DNA of 64,000 nucleotides from Iamia sp. SCSIO 61187 (GCF_019443745.1 NZ_CP050948.1:1302001-1366000), one strand, 5' to 3'; positions 49,573 through 58,588 are shown, counted from the stretch's first letter. Numbers and translations are program-made. Notes: generated by a model from the sequence alone, not told the origin.

Positions 49573-52410
49573 GTGCGCGAGAGGCTGGAGATCTCGCTGC
49601 TGGGACCCGTGTCGGTGCGCTCCGAGGGCGGCACGTGCGCCGTGCGGAGCCGGCCGCAGCGGACGGTCCTCGCCCGTCTCGCGCTCGAGCCCAACCGGGT
49701 GGTCAGTGCCGGGACGCTCATCGACGTCCTCTGGGGCCACGATCCGCCGCCCAACGCCACCGGCAACCTCCACAGCTACGTCTCGAAGCTCAGGCGTCTC
49801 GTCGGTCCCGACCGCATCCGGCGCGAGCACGGCGGCTACCGACTCGAGGTCGACCCGGACGCCGTGGACACGGCGCGGGTCGAACGGCTCGCCGCCGGGG
49901 CCGAGGAGCTCGATGCCCCGGGGAGGGCGGCCGCCCTCGGCGAGGCGCTCGCCCTCTGGGTGGGCGAGCCCCTGGCCGACCTGGACGACGTGGAGGCGCT
50001 GGTGCCGGATCGCATGCGCCTCGCCGCGCTGCGGCACGAGCTCGACGTCCGCCGGATGGCGGCGCTGGTCGACGCGGGCGACCACGTCGCCGTGCTGCCC
50101 CGGCTCCGGGAGGCGGCCGCCCAGGACGCCTACGACGAGACGATCGTCGTCCTCCTCGCCCGCGCCCTGCACGGCGCCGGTCGCACGGCCGAGGCGCTGC
50201 GGACGCTCAGCGGGTTCCGCCGGCACCTGCGCGAGGGCACGGGCCTCGACCCCAGCTCGGAGCTGACCCGGATCGAGCAGAGCATCGTGCACGACGATCC
50301 CGCCCTCCGGGGCGTCGGGCCCCGCCTCCGCGGGCCCGCACCCGGGTCCCTGCCGGCCACCGCCGAGTGGCCTCGCTTCGCCACGCCTCTGCACGGTCGG
50401 GAGGAGGAGCTCGTCCGGCTGGACGATCTGGTGGGCACCCAGCCGGTCGTCACCGTGACGGGGACGGGCGGGATCGGCAAGAGCCGCCTCGCCTGCGCCG
50501 TCGCCGATCGCCGGAGCGGCAGCGGGCAGGCCGTCCACTTCCTGCCCCTCGCCGCCCTCGCCGCCGACGACGACCTTCCGGCCCGGTTGGCGGCCGCCCT
50601 CGGCGTGCGGGTGCCCGGCGGGCAGGACCCGGTCCACGCCGTGCACCGCCGGATCGGCAGCGGCGGCCAGCTCCTGGTGCTCGACAGCTGCGAGCACGTG
50701 CTGGATCCGGTGCGCCGCCTCGTCGAGGCGCTGCTCGCTCGGCGCTCCGACCTGACGGTGCTGACCACGTCACGGACGCCGCTCGGGCTGACAGCCGAGT
50801 GCGTCGTCCGGATCGGGCCCCTCGCCGAGGCCGGCGACGCAGGGTGCCGCGTCTTCCTGGATCGGGCGCGCCGGGTGCGGCCGGGGTTCCGGTCCGACGG
50901 CGCCGACGAGGAGGTCATCCGGTCGGTGGTGCGGGGTCTCGGCGGGCTGCCGCTCGCCATCGAGCTGGCCGCCGGGCGCATGGCGTCCATGTCGCTGCGC
51001 GACCTGGCGGCGAGGATCGACGACCTCGACCTCCTGACCGACGGACGGCCGACGGAGCGGCACCGCACCCTCCGGGCGGCGATCGACTGGTCCTACCGCC
51101 TGCTCCCCGAGCCCGCCCGCCGCCTCCTCCGGACGCTCAGCGCCTTCCCCGGCGGGGCCGACCTGGCGACCGTCGAGGAGCTGGCGCCCCACCTCCAGCT
51201 CCCGGGCGGGGGAGCATCCGAGGTCGTGGCCCTCGCCGAGGCGTCCCTCCTCGACGCCGAGCTCGAGCGCTCCGCCCGCTACGCGATGCTCGAGCCGGTG
51301 CGGGCGTTCGCCCGCGAGCGTCTCGACGAGGCCCAGGAGGCGGCGGCGGCGTGCTCGCTGCGCGCCGCGTGGGCCCGGCGCACCGCGGCGTGGATCGAGG
51401 ACACGTGCCGGAGCCCGGACGAGGCCGTCGCCGATGCCCGGCTGCGCTCGGACGTGGCCAACCTCCGGGTCGCCCACCGGACGGCGCGGCTCGGGGGCGA
51501 CCTCGACACCGCCATCGCGATCAGCGCCGCGCTCACCCGGCCGGCCACCGCCCGGGACCTGCCCGAGGTGTGGTCGTGGGCCCTCGACCTCGTCGCCCAT
51601 CCCGCCCTGCCCGAGCACCAGCGAGGCGCGGATGGGCTCGGCGCGGCGGCGACGGCGGCGTGGCTCACGGGCGACCTGGATGGAGCCGCCCGGCTGGCGA
51701 CCGACGGGCTCCGGCGCGATCCCACGTCCGTGGCGTGCCTGCAGGCGCTCGGCAGCGTGCGTCTGTTCCTCGGCCAGCCCGAGACCGCCCGGCAGCTGTG
51801 GGTGGCGGCCAGTCGACCTCACGGGGCCTACCTCCCGCAGGCCGCGCTCGCCGCGGTGTACACCGGCGACGCCGACCTCGCCCGTCGGAGCCTCGCCGCC
51901 GCCGACGCCTGGGCGGCGGACGTCGGTTCCCCGACGGAGGTGGCGCTGTGCCGCTACGCGTGGGGCGAGCTCCTCGGGCCCGACCGGGCCGCGCTGGGGG
52001 AGTACGAGGAGTCGATCGCGCTGGCGTCGGGCGTCGGCGCGACGTTCGTCGCATCGATCAGCCGGGTGGGGCTGGCGTCGACGTTGGCGGTGAACGGCCA
52101 CCACCGGCGGGCCATCGACGAGCTCGTCACCGTGATCCGCTACTGGCGGACGACGGGCAACTGGACCCAACAGTGGACCACCCTCCGGAACGTCGCCGCC
52201 CTGCTCGACGCCCTCGGTCGCCCGTCGACCGCGGCGGGCATCAGGGCGGCGGCCGCGCGCGCCTCGGCCGCCGCGGCCGAGCCGGGAGCACTCGTCGAGG
52301 CCGTCGGTGGCCCCGACCCCCGTCCGGCCGCGACCCCTGAGACCCTCGTGGCCCTGGTCCTGGCTGAGCTCACCGAGGTGCGGCGCGAGGTCGGGCCGGA
52401 CGCCGGCTGA
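49573..52410 (+). CDS. SARP/AfsR-type BTAD transcriptional regulator with ATPase and TPR domains
   Basis: 945 residues. Winged-helix Trans_reg_C (1-95: LEISLLGPVSVRSEGGTCAVRSRPQRTVLARLAL), BTAD (96-240: RALHGAGRTAEALRTLSGFRRHLREGTGLDPSSEL), NB-ARC/AAA with P-loop GTGGIGKSR (297-305), Walker-B-like LLVLDSCEHVLD, then TPR-like helices. Controls nearby genes in response to nucleotides or effectors. GTG start with GACAAT 6 nt upstream. Divergent from the acyl-CoA dehydrogenase gene, an obvious target. Confidence 0.88.
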   Translation: MRERLEISLLGPVSVRSEGGTCAVRSRPQRTVLARLALEPNRVVSAGTLIDVLWGHDPPPNATGNLHSYVSKLRRLVGPDRIRREHGGYRLEVDPDAVDTARVERLAAGAEELDAPGRAAALGEALALWVGEPLADLDDVEALVPDRMRLAALRHELDVRRMAALVDAGDHVAVLPRLREAAAQDAYDETIVVLLARALHGAGRTAEALRTLSGFRRHLREGTGLDPSSELTRIEQSIVHDDPALRGVGPRLRGPAPGSLPATAEWPRFATPLHGREEELVRLDDLVGTQPVVTVTGTGGIGKSRLACAVADRRSGSGQAVHFLPLAALAADDDLPARLAAALGVRVPGGQDPVHAVHRRIGSGGQLLVLDSCEHVLDPVRRLVEALLARRSDLTVLTTSRTPLGLTAECVVRIGPLAEAGDAGCRVFLDRARRVRPGFRSDGADEEVIRSVVRGLGGLPLAIELAAGRMASMSLRDLAARIDDLDLLTDGRPTERHRTLRAAIDWSYRLLPEPARRLLRTLSAFPGGADLATVEELAPHLQLPGGGASEVVALAEASLLDAELERSARYAMLEPVRAFARERLDEAQEAAAACSLRAAWARRTAAWIEDTCRSPDEAVADARLRSDVANLRVAHRTARLGGDLDTAIAISAALTRPATARDLPEVWSWALDLVAHPALPEHQRGADGLGAAATAAWLTGDLDGAARLATDGLRRDPTSVACLQALGSVRLFLGQPETARQLWVAASRPHGAYLPQAALAAVYTGDADLARRSLAAADAWAADVGSPTEVALCRYAWGELLGPDRAALGEYEESIALASGVGATFVASISRVGLASTLAVNGHHRRAIDELVTVIRYWRTTGNWTQQWTTLRNVAALLDALGRPSTAAGIRAAAARASAAAAEPGALVEAVGGPDPRPAATPETLVALVLAELTEVRREVGPDAG

Positions 52411-52488
52411 GGCGGCGGGCGCTCCGGCCGGTCCCCGACCCGCACCGAGACGGCGTCCGCCCGGGTCGCTCGGGACGGACGGCGACGG

Positions 52489-53460
52489 TCACCGCCGGGG
52501 TTCGACCACCAGGGTGCCCGTCGCCCGGCGGGCGGCCAGCTCACCGACGGCGGCGGCCGTCTCGGCCAGCGGGTAGCTGCCGCCCACGAGGGGGTCGACG
52601 GCCCCCGAGGCCAGGTGGGGGGCGAGGCGCGCCCACTGCTCCTGGAGGTAGCCCGGGTGGGAGAAGGCGTACTCGCCCCAGGCGACGCCGACGACGCTGG
52701 TGTTGGCCAGCAGGAGCCGGTTCACCTTGACCGTCGGGATCTCGCCGCCGGCGAAGCCGACCACCAGGAGCCGGCCCTCGGTGGCCAGGGATCGGAGCGA
52801 GTCGGTGAAGCGGTCGCCGCCGACGGGGTCGAGCACGACGTCGACACCCTTCCCCCCGGTGAGCTCGCGGGCGACGTCCTTGAACCCGTCGGCCGGCACC
52901 ACGTCGTCGGCGCCGAGCCGGCGGGCCACGTCGGCCTTGGCGTCGGTGGAGGTGACGGCGATGACCCGGGCGCCCATCGCCTTGGCCACCTGGATCGACG
53001 CCGTGCCGACCCCGCCGGCGGCTCCGTGGACGAGCACGGTCTCACCCGGCTGCAGGCGGCCCCTCCGCTCGAAGGCGAACTCGGCGGTCAGGTAGTTCAC
53101 CGGCAGCACGGCACCGGCCGCGAACGACACCGCGTCGGGCAGCGGGAAGGTGGCGTCGGGCCCGGCGGTGGCGACCTCGGCGAAGCCGCCCAGCCCGCAC
53201 AGGGCGGCCACCCGGTCGCCGGCCCGGAGACCGGACCCGTCGGGTGCCGACCGGACGACGCCCGCGACCTGCGAGCCGGGCACGAACGGCGGGGTCGGCT
53301 TCATCTGGTACTCGCCCCGGGTCATCAGCAGGTCGGGGAAGGTGACGCCGGCGGCCTCGACGTCGATCACCACCTGGCCGTCTCGGGGCGTGGGCTCGTC
53401 GACCTCGCCCACCTCCAGCCCGTCGGGACCGTCCAACCGCAGCACCTGAGCAGCTCGCAT
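52489..53460 (-). CDS. Quinone oxidoreductase/zinc-free MDR-family alcohol dehydrogenase
   Basis: 323 residues. GroES-like N-terminus (DGQVVIDVEAAGVTFPDLLMTRGEYQ) and NADPH fold with VLVHGAAGGVGTASIQVAKAMGARVIAVTS (A-A-x-G-G-V-G). No zinc-binding Cys set, so a QOR/zeta-crystallin type. Substrate not determined. ATG with TAGGTT 7 nt upstream (leaderless). Confidence 0.9.
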   Translation of the reverse strand: MRAAQVLRLDGPDGLEVGEVDEPTPRDGQVVIDVEAAGVTFPDLLMTRGEYQMKPTPPFVPGSQVAGVVRSAPDGSGLRAGDRVAALCGLGGFAEVATAGPDATFPLPDAVSFAAGAVLPVNYLTAEFAFERRGRLQPGETVLVHGAAGGVGTASIQVAKAMGARVIAVTSTDAKADVARRLGADDVVPADGFKDVARELTGGKGVDVVLDPVGGDRFTDSLRSLATEGRLLVVGFAGGEIPTVKVNRLLLANTSVVGVAWGEYAFSHPGYLQEQWARLAPHLASGAVDPLVGGSYPLAETAAAVGELAARRATGTLVVEPRR

Positions 53461-53494
53461 GCCGGCCAACCTAGGGGCGCCCCGGGGCGGTGGA

Positions 53495-53818
53495 TCACAT
53501 GATGCGCTCGGCCCGGGCCACCTCGTAGCGATCGAGGCGGGCGCGGCGCACGTCGAGCTCGCCGATGGCGTCCATGAACGCAGCGAGGTGCGGCGAGGCG
53601 GAGTGGGCGGCGTTGGCCTCGGCCGACTCCCACTCCTCGTAGAGGTGGAAGGTGCCGGGCTCGTCGAGGTCGGCGTGGAACCCGTAGGCCAGGCACCCCG
53701 CCTCGGCGCGCGTGGCGACGGTCAGCGGCGCCACCAGCTCGCGCGCCCGCTCCACGCGGGCCGGGTCGATGACGATCGTGCCGCTGATGACCAGGGCGGG
53801 GGTGCGCTCTTCGCTCAT
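53495..53818 (-). CDS. Antibiotic biosynthesis monooxygenase (ABM)-domain protein
   Basis: 107 residues. Dimeric ferredoxin-like ABM/YgiN fold: ISGTIVIDPARVERARELVAPLTVATRAEAGCLAYGFHADLDEPGTFHLYEEWESAEANAAHSASPHLAAFM. Acts on quinols or small aromatics, or as a fold partner. Placed before the quinone oxidoreductase on the same strand; divergent from the HAD gene. Confidence 0.87.
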   Translation of the reverse strand: MSEERTPALVISGTIVIDPARVERARELVAPLTVATRAEAGCLAYGFHADLDEPGTFHLYEEWESAEANAAHSASPHLAAFMDAIGELDVRRARLDRYEVARAERIM

Positions 53819-53857
53819 GGCCGGAGCCTGGCACGACGGGCCCGTCATGATGACCCG

Positions 53858-54676
53858 ATGCCCCGCGGACCCGTCAGCCTCGTCGTCACCGACCTCGACG
53901 GGACGCTCTGGCACACCGAGGAGGAGATCGCCCCGTCGGTCGTGGCGGCCATGGCCGAGCTGGAGCGGCGGGGCGTCCCGCTGCTGATCGCCACCGGGCG
54001 ACGCCTGGCGTCGACCCGGAGACCGCTGGCCCGGGTCGGTCTCCGCCCGCCGGCGGTGGTGCTGAACGGCGCCCTCGGGGTCGACCTGGCGACCGGGGAT
54101 CGCTTCCACCGGGCCCCGTTCGACGCGGCCGACGCCGTCACCGTGCACGACCGCTTCGTCGAGCTCGGGCTCCAGCCGGTCGTGCACGTCGACCACCCGG
54201 AGGTCGACGCCTTCCTCGGGCCCGAGCCGTCGACCAACCCCGCCCACGCCCGAGCCCTGCTGGCGGCCCACAGCGCCACCGGCGACCTGGCCGCCGTCGT
54301 CGCCGACCTGCCCGTGCTCGGGTTCAGCCTGATCGGGGTGGAGCACCGCACCTGCGTCGCCGCCCGGGACGCCACCGCGACGACGGCCGAGACGCACCTG
54401 GACCGGTCGCTCGACTACCCCGGCCTGGCCACCTTGACCGTCGCCCCCCACGGCCAGTCGAAGTGGGACGGGGTGCGGGCCTTCTGCGCGGCCCGGGGCC
54501 TCGACCCGGCGCGGGTCCTCGCCCTCGGCGACGGCTCCAACGACCTCGAGCTGCTCGACGGCGCGGCCGTCGCCCTGGTGCCGGCGGTCGCCCACCCCGC
54601 CGCCCTCGAGCGGGCCGACCACGTCATCCCGAGCGCGGCCGACGCCGGCTGGGTGGCCGTCCTCGACCACGTCTGA
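53858..54676 (+). CDS. HAD-superfamily Cof-type phosphatase
   Basis: 272 residues. Motif I LVVTDLDGTLWHTEEE, motif II LLIATGRRLASTRR, C2-type cap, motif III K in GQSKWDGV and motif IV LALGDGSNDLELL. Dephosphorylates small phosphorylated metabolites such as sugars or flavin precursors. ATG with CATGAT 6 nt upstream. The palindromic element begins 2 nt after its stop. Confidence 0.88.
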   Translation: MPRGPVSLVVTDLDGTLWHTEEEIAPSVVAAMAELERRGVPLLIATGRRLASTRRPLARVGLRPPAVVLNGALGVDLATGDRFHRAPFDAADAVTVHDRFVELGLQPVVHVDHPEVDAFLGPEPSTNPAHARALLAAHSATGDLAAVVADLPVLGFSLIGVEHRTCVAARDATATTAETHLDRSLDYPGLATLTVAPHGQSKWDGVRAFCAARGLDPARVLALGDGSNDLELLDGAAVALVPAVAHPAALERADHVIPSAADAGWVAVLDHV

Positions 54677-54678
54677 CC

Positions 54679-54734
54679 GCAACGTTGTCCGGAACCCAGC
54701 CACAGAGGGGGACTTCCGGACAAGGTTGCGGGGA
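54679..54734 (+). repeat. Palindromic intergenic element, copy B
   Basis: CGCAACGTTGTCCGGAA (54679-54695) is complementary to TTCCGGACAAGGTTGCG (54714-54730) apart from one mismatch, a 17-bp hairpin around CCC...GGGGGAC. Both arms and centre match copy A at 14371-14426 (inverted). Placed right after the HAD stop codon, it could also end that transcript. Confidence 0.72.
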
Positions 54735-54740
54735 TCGACG

Positions 54741-54769
54741 TTGACGGCGTTACGTAACGGTGGCAATGT
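54741..54769 (+). promoter_or_regulatory. Promoter with internal TetR palindrome
   Basis: -35 TTGACG (54741-54746), 17-bp spacer, -10 CAATGT (54764-54769), then 6 nt to the TetR GTG. The perfect 12-bp palindrome CGTTACGTAACG (54748-54759) fills the spacer, ideal for autorepression. Confidence 0.65.
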
Positions 54770-54775
54770 AAGTTC

Positions 54776-55387
54776 GTGGCGACCCAGGAGGAGCGGCGGG
54801 CCGAGACCCGGACGGCGCTGCTGGACGCGGGGGCGACGCTCTTCGCCGAGCGGGGGATCGCCGGGGCGTCGGTCGACGCCATCGCCGCCGCCGCCGGCCG
54901 CACCAGCGGGGCGCTCTACGACCACTTCGGCAGCAAGGAGGGCCTCCTGTTCGCCCTCCTCGAGACGTGGGTCGGCGACGCCACCGTCGCCATCGCCGCT
55001 GAGCAGGCCGCCGCCGCCAGCCTCGACGAGTGGGTCGCCGCCATGTGGCACGCCGTCGCCCGCCCCCCGAGCGGCGACGGTCGCTGGATCGCCCTCGAGC
55101 ACGAGCTGTGGAGCTACGCCGCCCAGAGCGACGAGGCCCGGCGCTACCTGGCCAAGCGCTACCAGGCCGCGTGGGCGGGGATCGCCGACCACGCCCGGAC
55201 CTGGGTCGCCGACCCGCCCGCCAGCGTGGGCGCCACCGTCATCGGCCTCCTCCTCGGTCTGGAGATGATGCGCCGGGTCGACCCGGCCGCCGTCACCGAC
55301 GAGGTCGCCGTCACCGCCCTCAAGGCCGTCCTGGGGACAGATGTGGGCGCTCGGGCGCCCGGGATCGTCCCCAGCACGCCGACCTGA
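54776..55387 (+). CDS. TetR-family transcriptional regulator
   Basis: 203 residues. HTH domain RTALLDAGATLFAERGIAGASVDAIAAAAGRTSGALYDHFGSKEGLLFALLETW (about 10-65); ligand domain with helices ending MMRRVDPAAVTDEV. Leaderless GTG behind a palindrome-containing promoter, so probably self-regulated. The nitronate-monooxygenase-like and OYE-like genes follow in the same direction and are likely targets. Confidence 0.9.
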   Translation: MATQEERRAETRTALLDAGATLFAERGIAGASVDAIAAAAGRTSGALYDHFGSKEGLLFALLETWVGDATVAIAAEQAAAASLDEWVAAMWHAVARPPSGDGRWIALEHELWSYAAQSDEARRYLAKRYQAAWAGIADHARTWVADPPASVGATVIGLLLGLEMMRRVDPAAVTDEVAVTALKAVLGTDVGARAPGIVPSTPT

Positions 55388-55421
55388 CCCGACCACCCGC
55401 GACCCCGGAGACCCCCCCACC

Positions 55422-56552
55422 ATGCGCACACCGATCTGCGACGAGCTCGGCATCGAGTTCCCCATCTTCGCCTTCACCCACTGCCGTGACGTCGTCGCCG
55501 CCGTGTCGAAGGCCGGCGGCTTCGGCGTCCTCGGCGCCGTCGGCTTCACGCCCGAGCAGCTCGAGGTCGAGCTCCAGTGGATCGACGAGCACGTCGGCGA
55601 CCACCCCTACGGCGTCGACATCGTCATCCCCGGCAAGTACGAGGGCATGGACGACATGGACCCGGAGCACCTGGCCCAGACGCTCCGCGACATGGTGCCC
55701 CAGCAGCACCTCGACTTCGCCAAGAAGCTCCTCGCCGACCGGGGCGTGCCCGAGCTGCCCGAGGGCGAGAGCAACAGCCTCCAGCTCCTCGGCTGGACCG
55801 AGGCCACCGCCACCCCGCAGGTCCAGTGCGCCCTCGACCACCCCAAGGTGGCGCTGATCGCCAACGCCCTGGGCACCCCGCCGGTGGAGGTCATCGATCT
55901 CATCCACGACGCCGGCCGCAAGGTCGCCGCCCTGTGCGGCTCGCCCTACCAGGCCCTCAAGCACAAGGAGGCCGGCGTCGACATCGTCATCGGCCAGGGC
56001 GGCGAGGGCGGTGGCCACACCGGCGAGGTCGGCTCGGTCGTGCTCTGGCCCCAGATCGCCGAGGCCATCGCCCCCACCCCGCTGCTCGCCGCCGGCGGCA
56101 TCGGGACCGGCCAGCAGATCGCCGCCGCCCTGGCCATGGGCGCCCAGGGGGTGTGGGCCGGGTCGCTGTGGCTCACCGTCGAGGAGGCCGACCTGCCGCC
56201 CGCCCAGCAGAAGCAGCTGCTCGACGCCACGTCCCGCGACACCGTCCGCAGCCGGAGCTTCACCGGCAAGCCGTGCCGGATGATCAAGACCGAGTGGACC
56301 GAGGCCTGGTCCGCGCCCGACGCCCCCGATCCGCTGCCCATGCCGCTGCAGTACATGGTCTCGGGCGACTGCGTGGCCCGCAGCCACCGCTACGCCGACA
56401 AGGCCCTGTCGGTGATGTTCAACCCCGTCGGCCAGGTGGTGGGCCAGCTCAACAAGGTCGAGAAGACCGCGGCGGTGGTCCAGCGCCTGGTCGAGGAGTA
56501 CCTCGAGGCCGTCGACCGCCTGAACCGCCTCAATGCCGAAGCCAATGTGTAG
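55422..56552 (+). CDS. Nitronate monooxygenase/2-nitropropane dioxygenase-like FMN enzyme
   Basis: 376 residues. TIM-barrel NPD: FPIFAFTHCRDVVAAVSKAGGFGVLGA, VALIANALGTPP, DIVIGQGGEGGGHTGEVGSVVLWPQI with a His in the active-site segment, then PLLAAGGIGTGQQIAAALAMGAQGVWAGSLWL for the FMN phosphate. May detoxify nitronates or act as an enoyl-CoA or quinone reductase; similar proteins are annotated loosely. 34 nt after the TetR stop. Confidence 0.85.
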   Translation: MRTPICDELGIEFPIFAFTHCRDVVAAVSKAGGFGVLGAVGFTPEQLEVELQWIDEHVGDHPYGVDIVIPGKYEGMDDMDPEHLAQTLRDMVPQQHLDFAKKLLADRGVPELPEGESNSLQLLGWTEATATPQVQCALDHPKVALIANALGTPPVEVIDLIHDAGRKVAALCGSPYQALKHKEAGVDIVIGQGGEGGGHTGEVGSVVLWPQIAEAIAPTPLLAAGGIGTGQQIAAALAMGAQGVWAGSLWLTVEEADLPPAQQKQLLDATSRDTVRSRSFTGKPCRMIKTEWTEAWSAPDAPDPLPMPLQYMVSGDCVARSHRYADKALSVMFNPVGQVVGQLNKVEKTAAVVQRLVEEYLEAVDRLNRLNAEANV

Positions 56553-56744
56553 GTCGGTGGTGACCGCACCGTGGTCGCCCCAGGCCCCTCCCCGCCGAAG
56601 CTCACGTCCTCCGACCCCACCCGCCGCCCTGAGCGCGTCGGCTCCGCCGACGCCGCCATCTTCGTGCTCACCGGCTCGATCCGACGCAGGCCGGGTGAAG
56701 GGGCTGCCGCCAGGCCCACCGCACACGGCTCGGCGCGTCCGGCG

Positions 56745-57965
56745 ATGAGCGACCCGGGCGGTGCGCTGCGGGCGGCGACGCCGTTCCGGCTGGGGCCGCT
56801 GACGCTGCGGAACCGGATCACCAAGGCGGCCACGTTCGAGGGCGTCATGCCCAAGGGGCAGGTCACCGACGAGCTGGTCGAGTTCCACCGTCGCGTCGCC
56901 CGGGGCGGAGCCGCCCTGACGACGGTGGCCTACTGCGCCGTCGCCCCCGGGGGCCGCGTCCAGCGCCACACCCTGGTGATGGACGACCGCACCGTCGACC
57001 CGCTGCGGCAGCTCACCGACGCCGTCCACGACGAGGGCGCGCTGGTCTCGGCCCAGCTCGGCCACGCCGGCCTGGTCGCCAACGTCCGCTCCAACCGGCG
57101 GCCGACCCTCGCCCCCAGTCCCCGCGTCAGCGGCCCGGCCATGACCCTCGTGCGGGGGGCGACGCGGGCGCAGCTCGACGAGGTGGTCGGCCAGTTCCGG
57201 CGGGCGGCGTCGGTCGCGGTGCGGGCCGGGTTCGACGCCGTCGAGATCCACCTCGGTCACGGCTACCTGCTCAGCTCGTTCCTGAGCCCCGACCTCAACC
57301 GCCGCTGCGACGACTACGGCGGACCCATCGAGGCCCGCAGCCGCTTCCCCCGTCGGGTGGTGGCGGCCGTGCGCGACGAGGTGGGCGACGCCATCGCCGT
57401 GACCGCCAAGCTCGGGATGGTCGACGGCCCGGCCGACGGCCTGGCCATCGAGGACAGCCTCGTCGTGGCCCGGCTGCTCGAGGGCGACGGCCACCTCGAC
57501 GCCCTCCAGCTGACGGCGGGCAGCTCGCTCCGGGACTCGATGTTCCTGTTCCGGGGCGACGTGCCCCTCGACGAGATGGTGGCGGCCCAGTCGCCGCTCG
57601 TCGGGGTCGGGCTGCGGCTCGTCAGCCGGAGGATGTTCCCGCACTACCCCTTCGAGGAGGCGTACCTGCTCCCGCTCGCCCGGCAGGTCCGGGACACGGT
57701 CCGCATGCCGCTGACGCTGCTCGGGGGCATCAACCGGATCGACACCATCGAGTCGGCCCTGGGCGAGGGCTTCGACCTGGTGGCCATGGGCCGGGCCCTG
57801 CTCATCGACCCCGACCTCCCCCGGAAGCTGCTCGACGGGGCCGTGGCCGAGGGGTCGTGCATCCACTGCAACCGGTGCATGCCCACGATCTACAGCGGCA
57901 CCCGCTGCGTCATCACCCACCCCGAGGTGCCCGAGCGCCCCCACCCGGTGGCGGCGTCGACCTGA
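56745..57965 (+). CDS. Old-yellow-enzyme-family NADH:flavin oxidoreductase
   Basis: 406 residues. FRLGPLTLRNRITKAATFEG, AQLGHAGLVANVRSN, AVEIHLGHGYLLSSFLSPDLNRRCDDYGG (typical OYE substrate/FMN loop), and C-terminal LLGGINRIDTIESALGEGFDLVAMGRALLIDPDLPRKL with CIHCNRC...C Cys residues as in the Fe-S dienoyl-CoA reductase branch, but the flavin/NAD half is absent. Start at ATG 56745; codons back to 56571 are open but unconserved. Overlaps the convergent gene by 53 nt. Confidence 0.83.
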   Translation: MSDPGGALRAATPFRLGPLTLRNRITKAATFEGVMPKGQVTDELVEFHRRVARGGAALTTVAYCAVAPGGRVQRHTLVMDDRTVDPLRQLTDAVHDEGALVSAQLGHAGLVANVRSNRRPTLAPSPRVSGPAMTLVRGATRAQLDEVVGQFRRAASVAVRAGFDAVEIHLGHGYLLSSFLSPDLNRRCDDYGGPIEARSRFPRRVVAAVRDEVGDAIAVTAKLGMVDGPADGLAIEDSLVVARLLEGDGHLDALQLTAGSSLRDSMFLFRGDVPLDEMVAAQSPLVGVGLRLVSRRMFPHYPFEEAYLLPLARQVRDTVRMPLTLLGGINRIDTIESALGEGFDLVAMGRALLIDPDLPRKLLDGAVAEGSCIHCNRCMPTIYSGTRCVITHPEVPERPHPVAAST

Positions 57966-58542
57966 GGTCGCCCTCGCCCGACCTGCCGACGGACGGGGTC
58001 TGACCCCGTCCGTCGGTCCGCTGCTCGGCCAGGCCGGCCGCGAGGGTGGACAGGTACGCCGAGGTGGGTTCGGTCGCGGGGAGGGGTTGGGCGGTCGTGA
58101 CGGTGAGGGCGGGGCGGCCCTCGACGTCCGACAGGCGCAGCACCGTGTCGTACCAGCCCCCGCCGAGGGCGAAGCGGCCCCCGGGCGGGATCGCTCCCAG
58201 CGCGTCGGGGTGGGGTGCCGTGGCGAGGCGGGCCTCCTGGGCGACCAGGTCCGCCACCTGGTCGAGGGCGAGGAGCCAGGCCCGGGCCGGGGTCTCGGTC
58301 CCCGGCGTGGGGTCGAGGTCGAGGAACGCCACCCCGCCGCCCCATCGTCGCGAGGTCCCGCGGAACGTCACCCGACGGTCGAGCGCGAGCCATCGGTCGG
58401 CGCGGGGAGGGGTCGGGTCGCCGCACCCGCGGTGGGCGCCGTACGGCGCGTCGGGACCGGACGCGCCGGCCAGGTAGGCCCGGAGCCGGTCGGCGGACCG
58501 GTTCGACCCGTAGGCGACGTACCAGACCAGCGGAGCGGTCAC
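57913..58542 (-). CDS. Gamma-glutamylcyclotransferase-like (AIG2/BtrG fold) protein
   Basis: 209 residues. YVAYGSNRSADRLRAYL at the N-terminus is the YGSN phosphate/substrate loop of the GGCT fold, then GTRFXW-like RRVTFRGTSRRWGGGVAFLDLDPTPG and ALDQVADLVAQEA. The catalytic Glu of GGCT is not clear. GTG 58542 has CAGACT 6 nt upstream. The last ~35 residues run through a terminator palindrome and into the OYE 3' end, suggesting the natural stop was lost or the tail is not made. Confidence 0.7.
   Translation of the reverse strand: MTAPLVWYVAYGSNRSADRLRAYLAGASGPDAPYGAHRGCGDPTPPRADRWLALDRRVTFRGTSRRWGGGVAFLDLDPTPGTETPARAWLLALDQVADLVAQEARLATAPHPDALGAIPPGGRFALGGGWYDTVLRLSDVEGRPALTVTTAQPLPATEPTSAYLSTLAAGLAEQRTDGRGQTPSVGRSGEGDLRSTPPPGGGARAPRGG
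57986..58016. terminator. 31-bp near-perfect palindromic terminator inside a coding end
   Basis: CCGACGGACGGGGTC (57986-58000) and GACCCCGTCCGTCGG (58002-58016) are perfect complements around one base. It follows the OYE stop by about 20 nt but lies inside the minus-strand GGCT-like gene. Confidence 0.75.
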
Positions 58543-58588
58543 CGGTCCAGTCTGGCCGTCGACCCTCGGGGGCTGCGAGGGTTCCGCC

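Noticed and set aside
47056-50697. 1213-codon minus-strand frame
   Set aside because: Runs across five real genes in a high-GC frame; its peptide has no domain apart from low-complexity Arg/Gly stretches.
56571-56744. N-terminal extension of the OYE gene
   Set aside because: Open but unconserved, Pro/Arg-rich, while the ATG at 56745 begins just before the conserved FRLGPLTLRNR.
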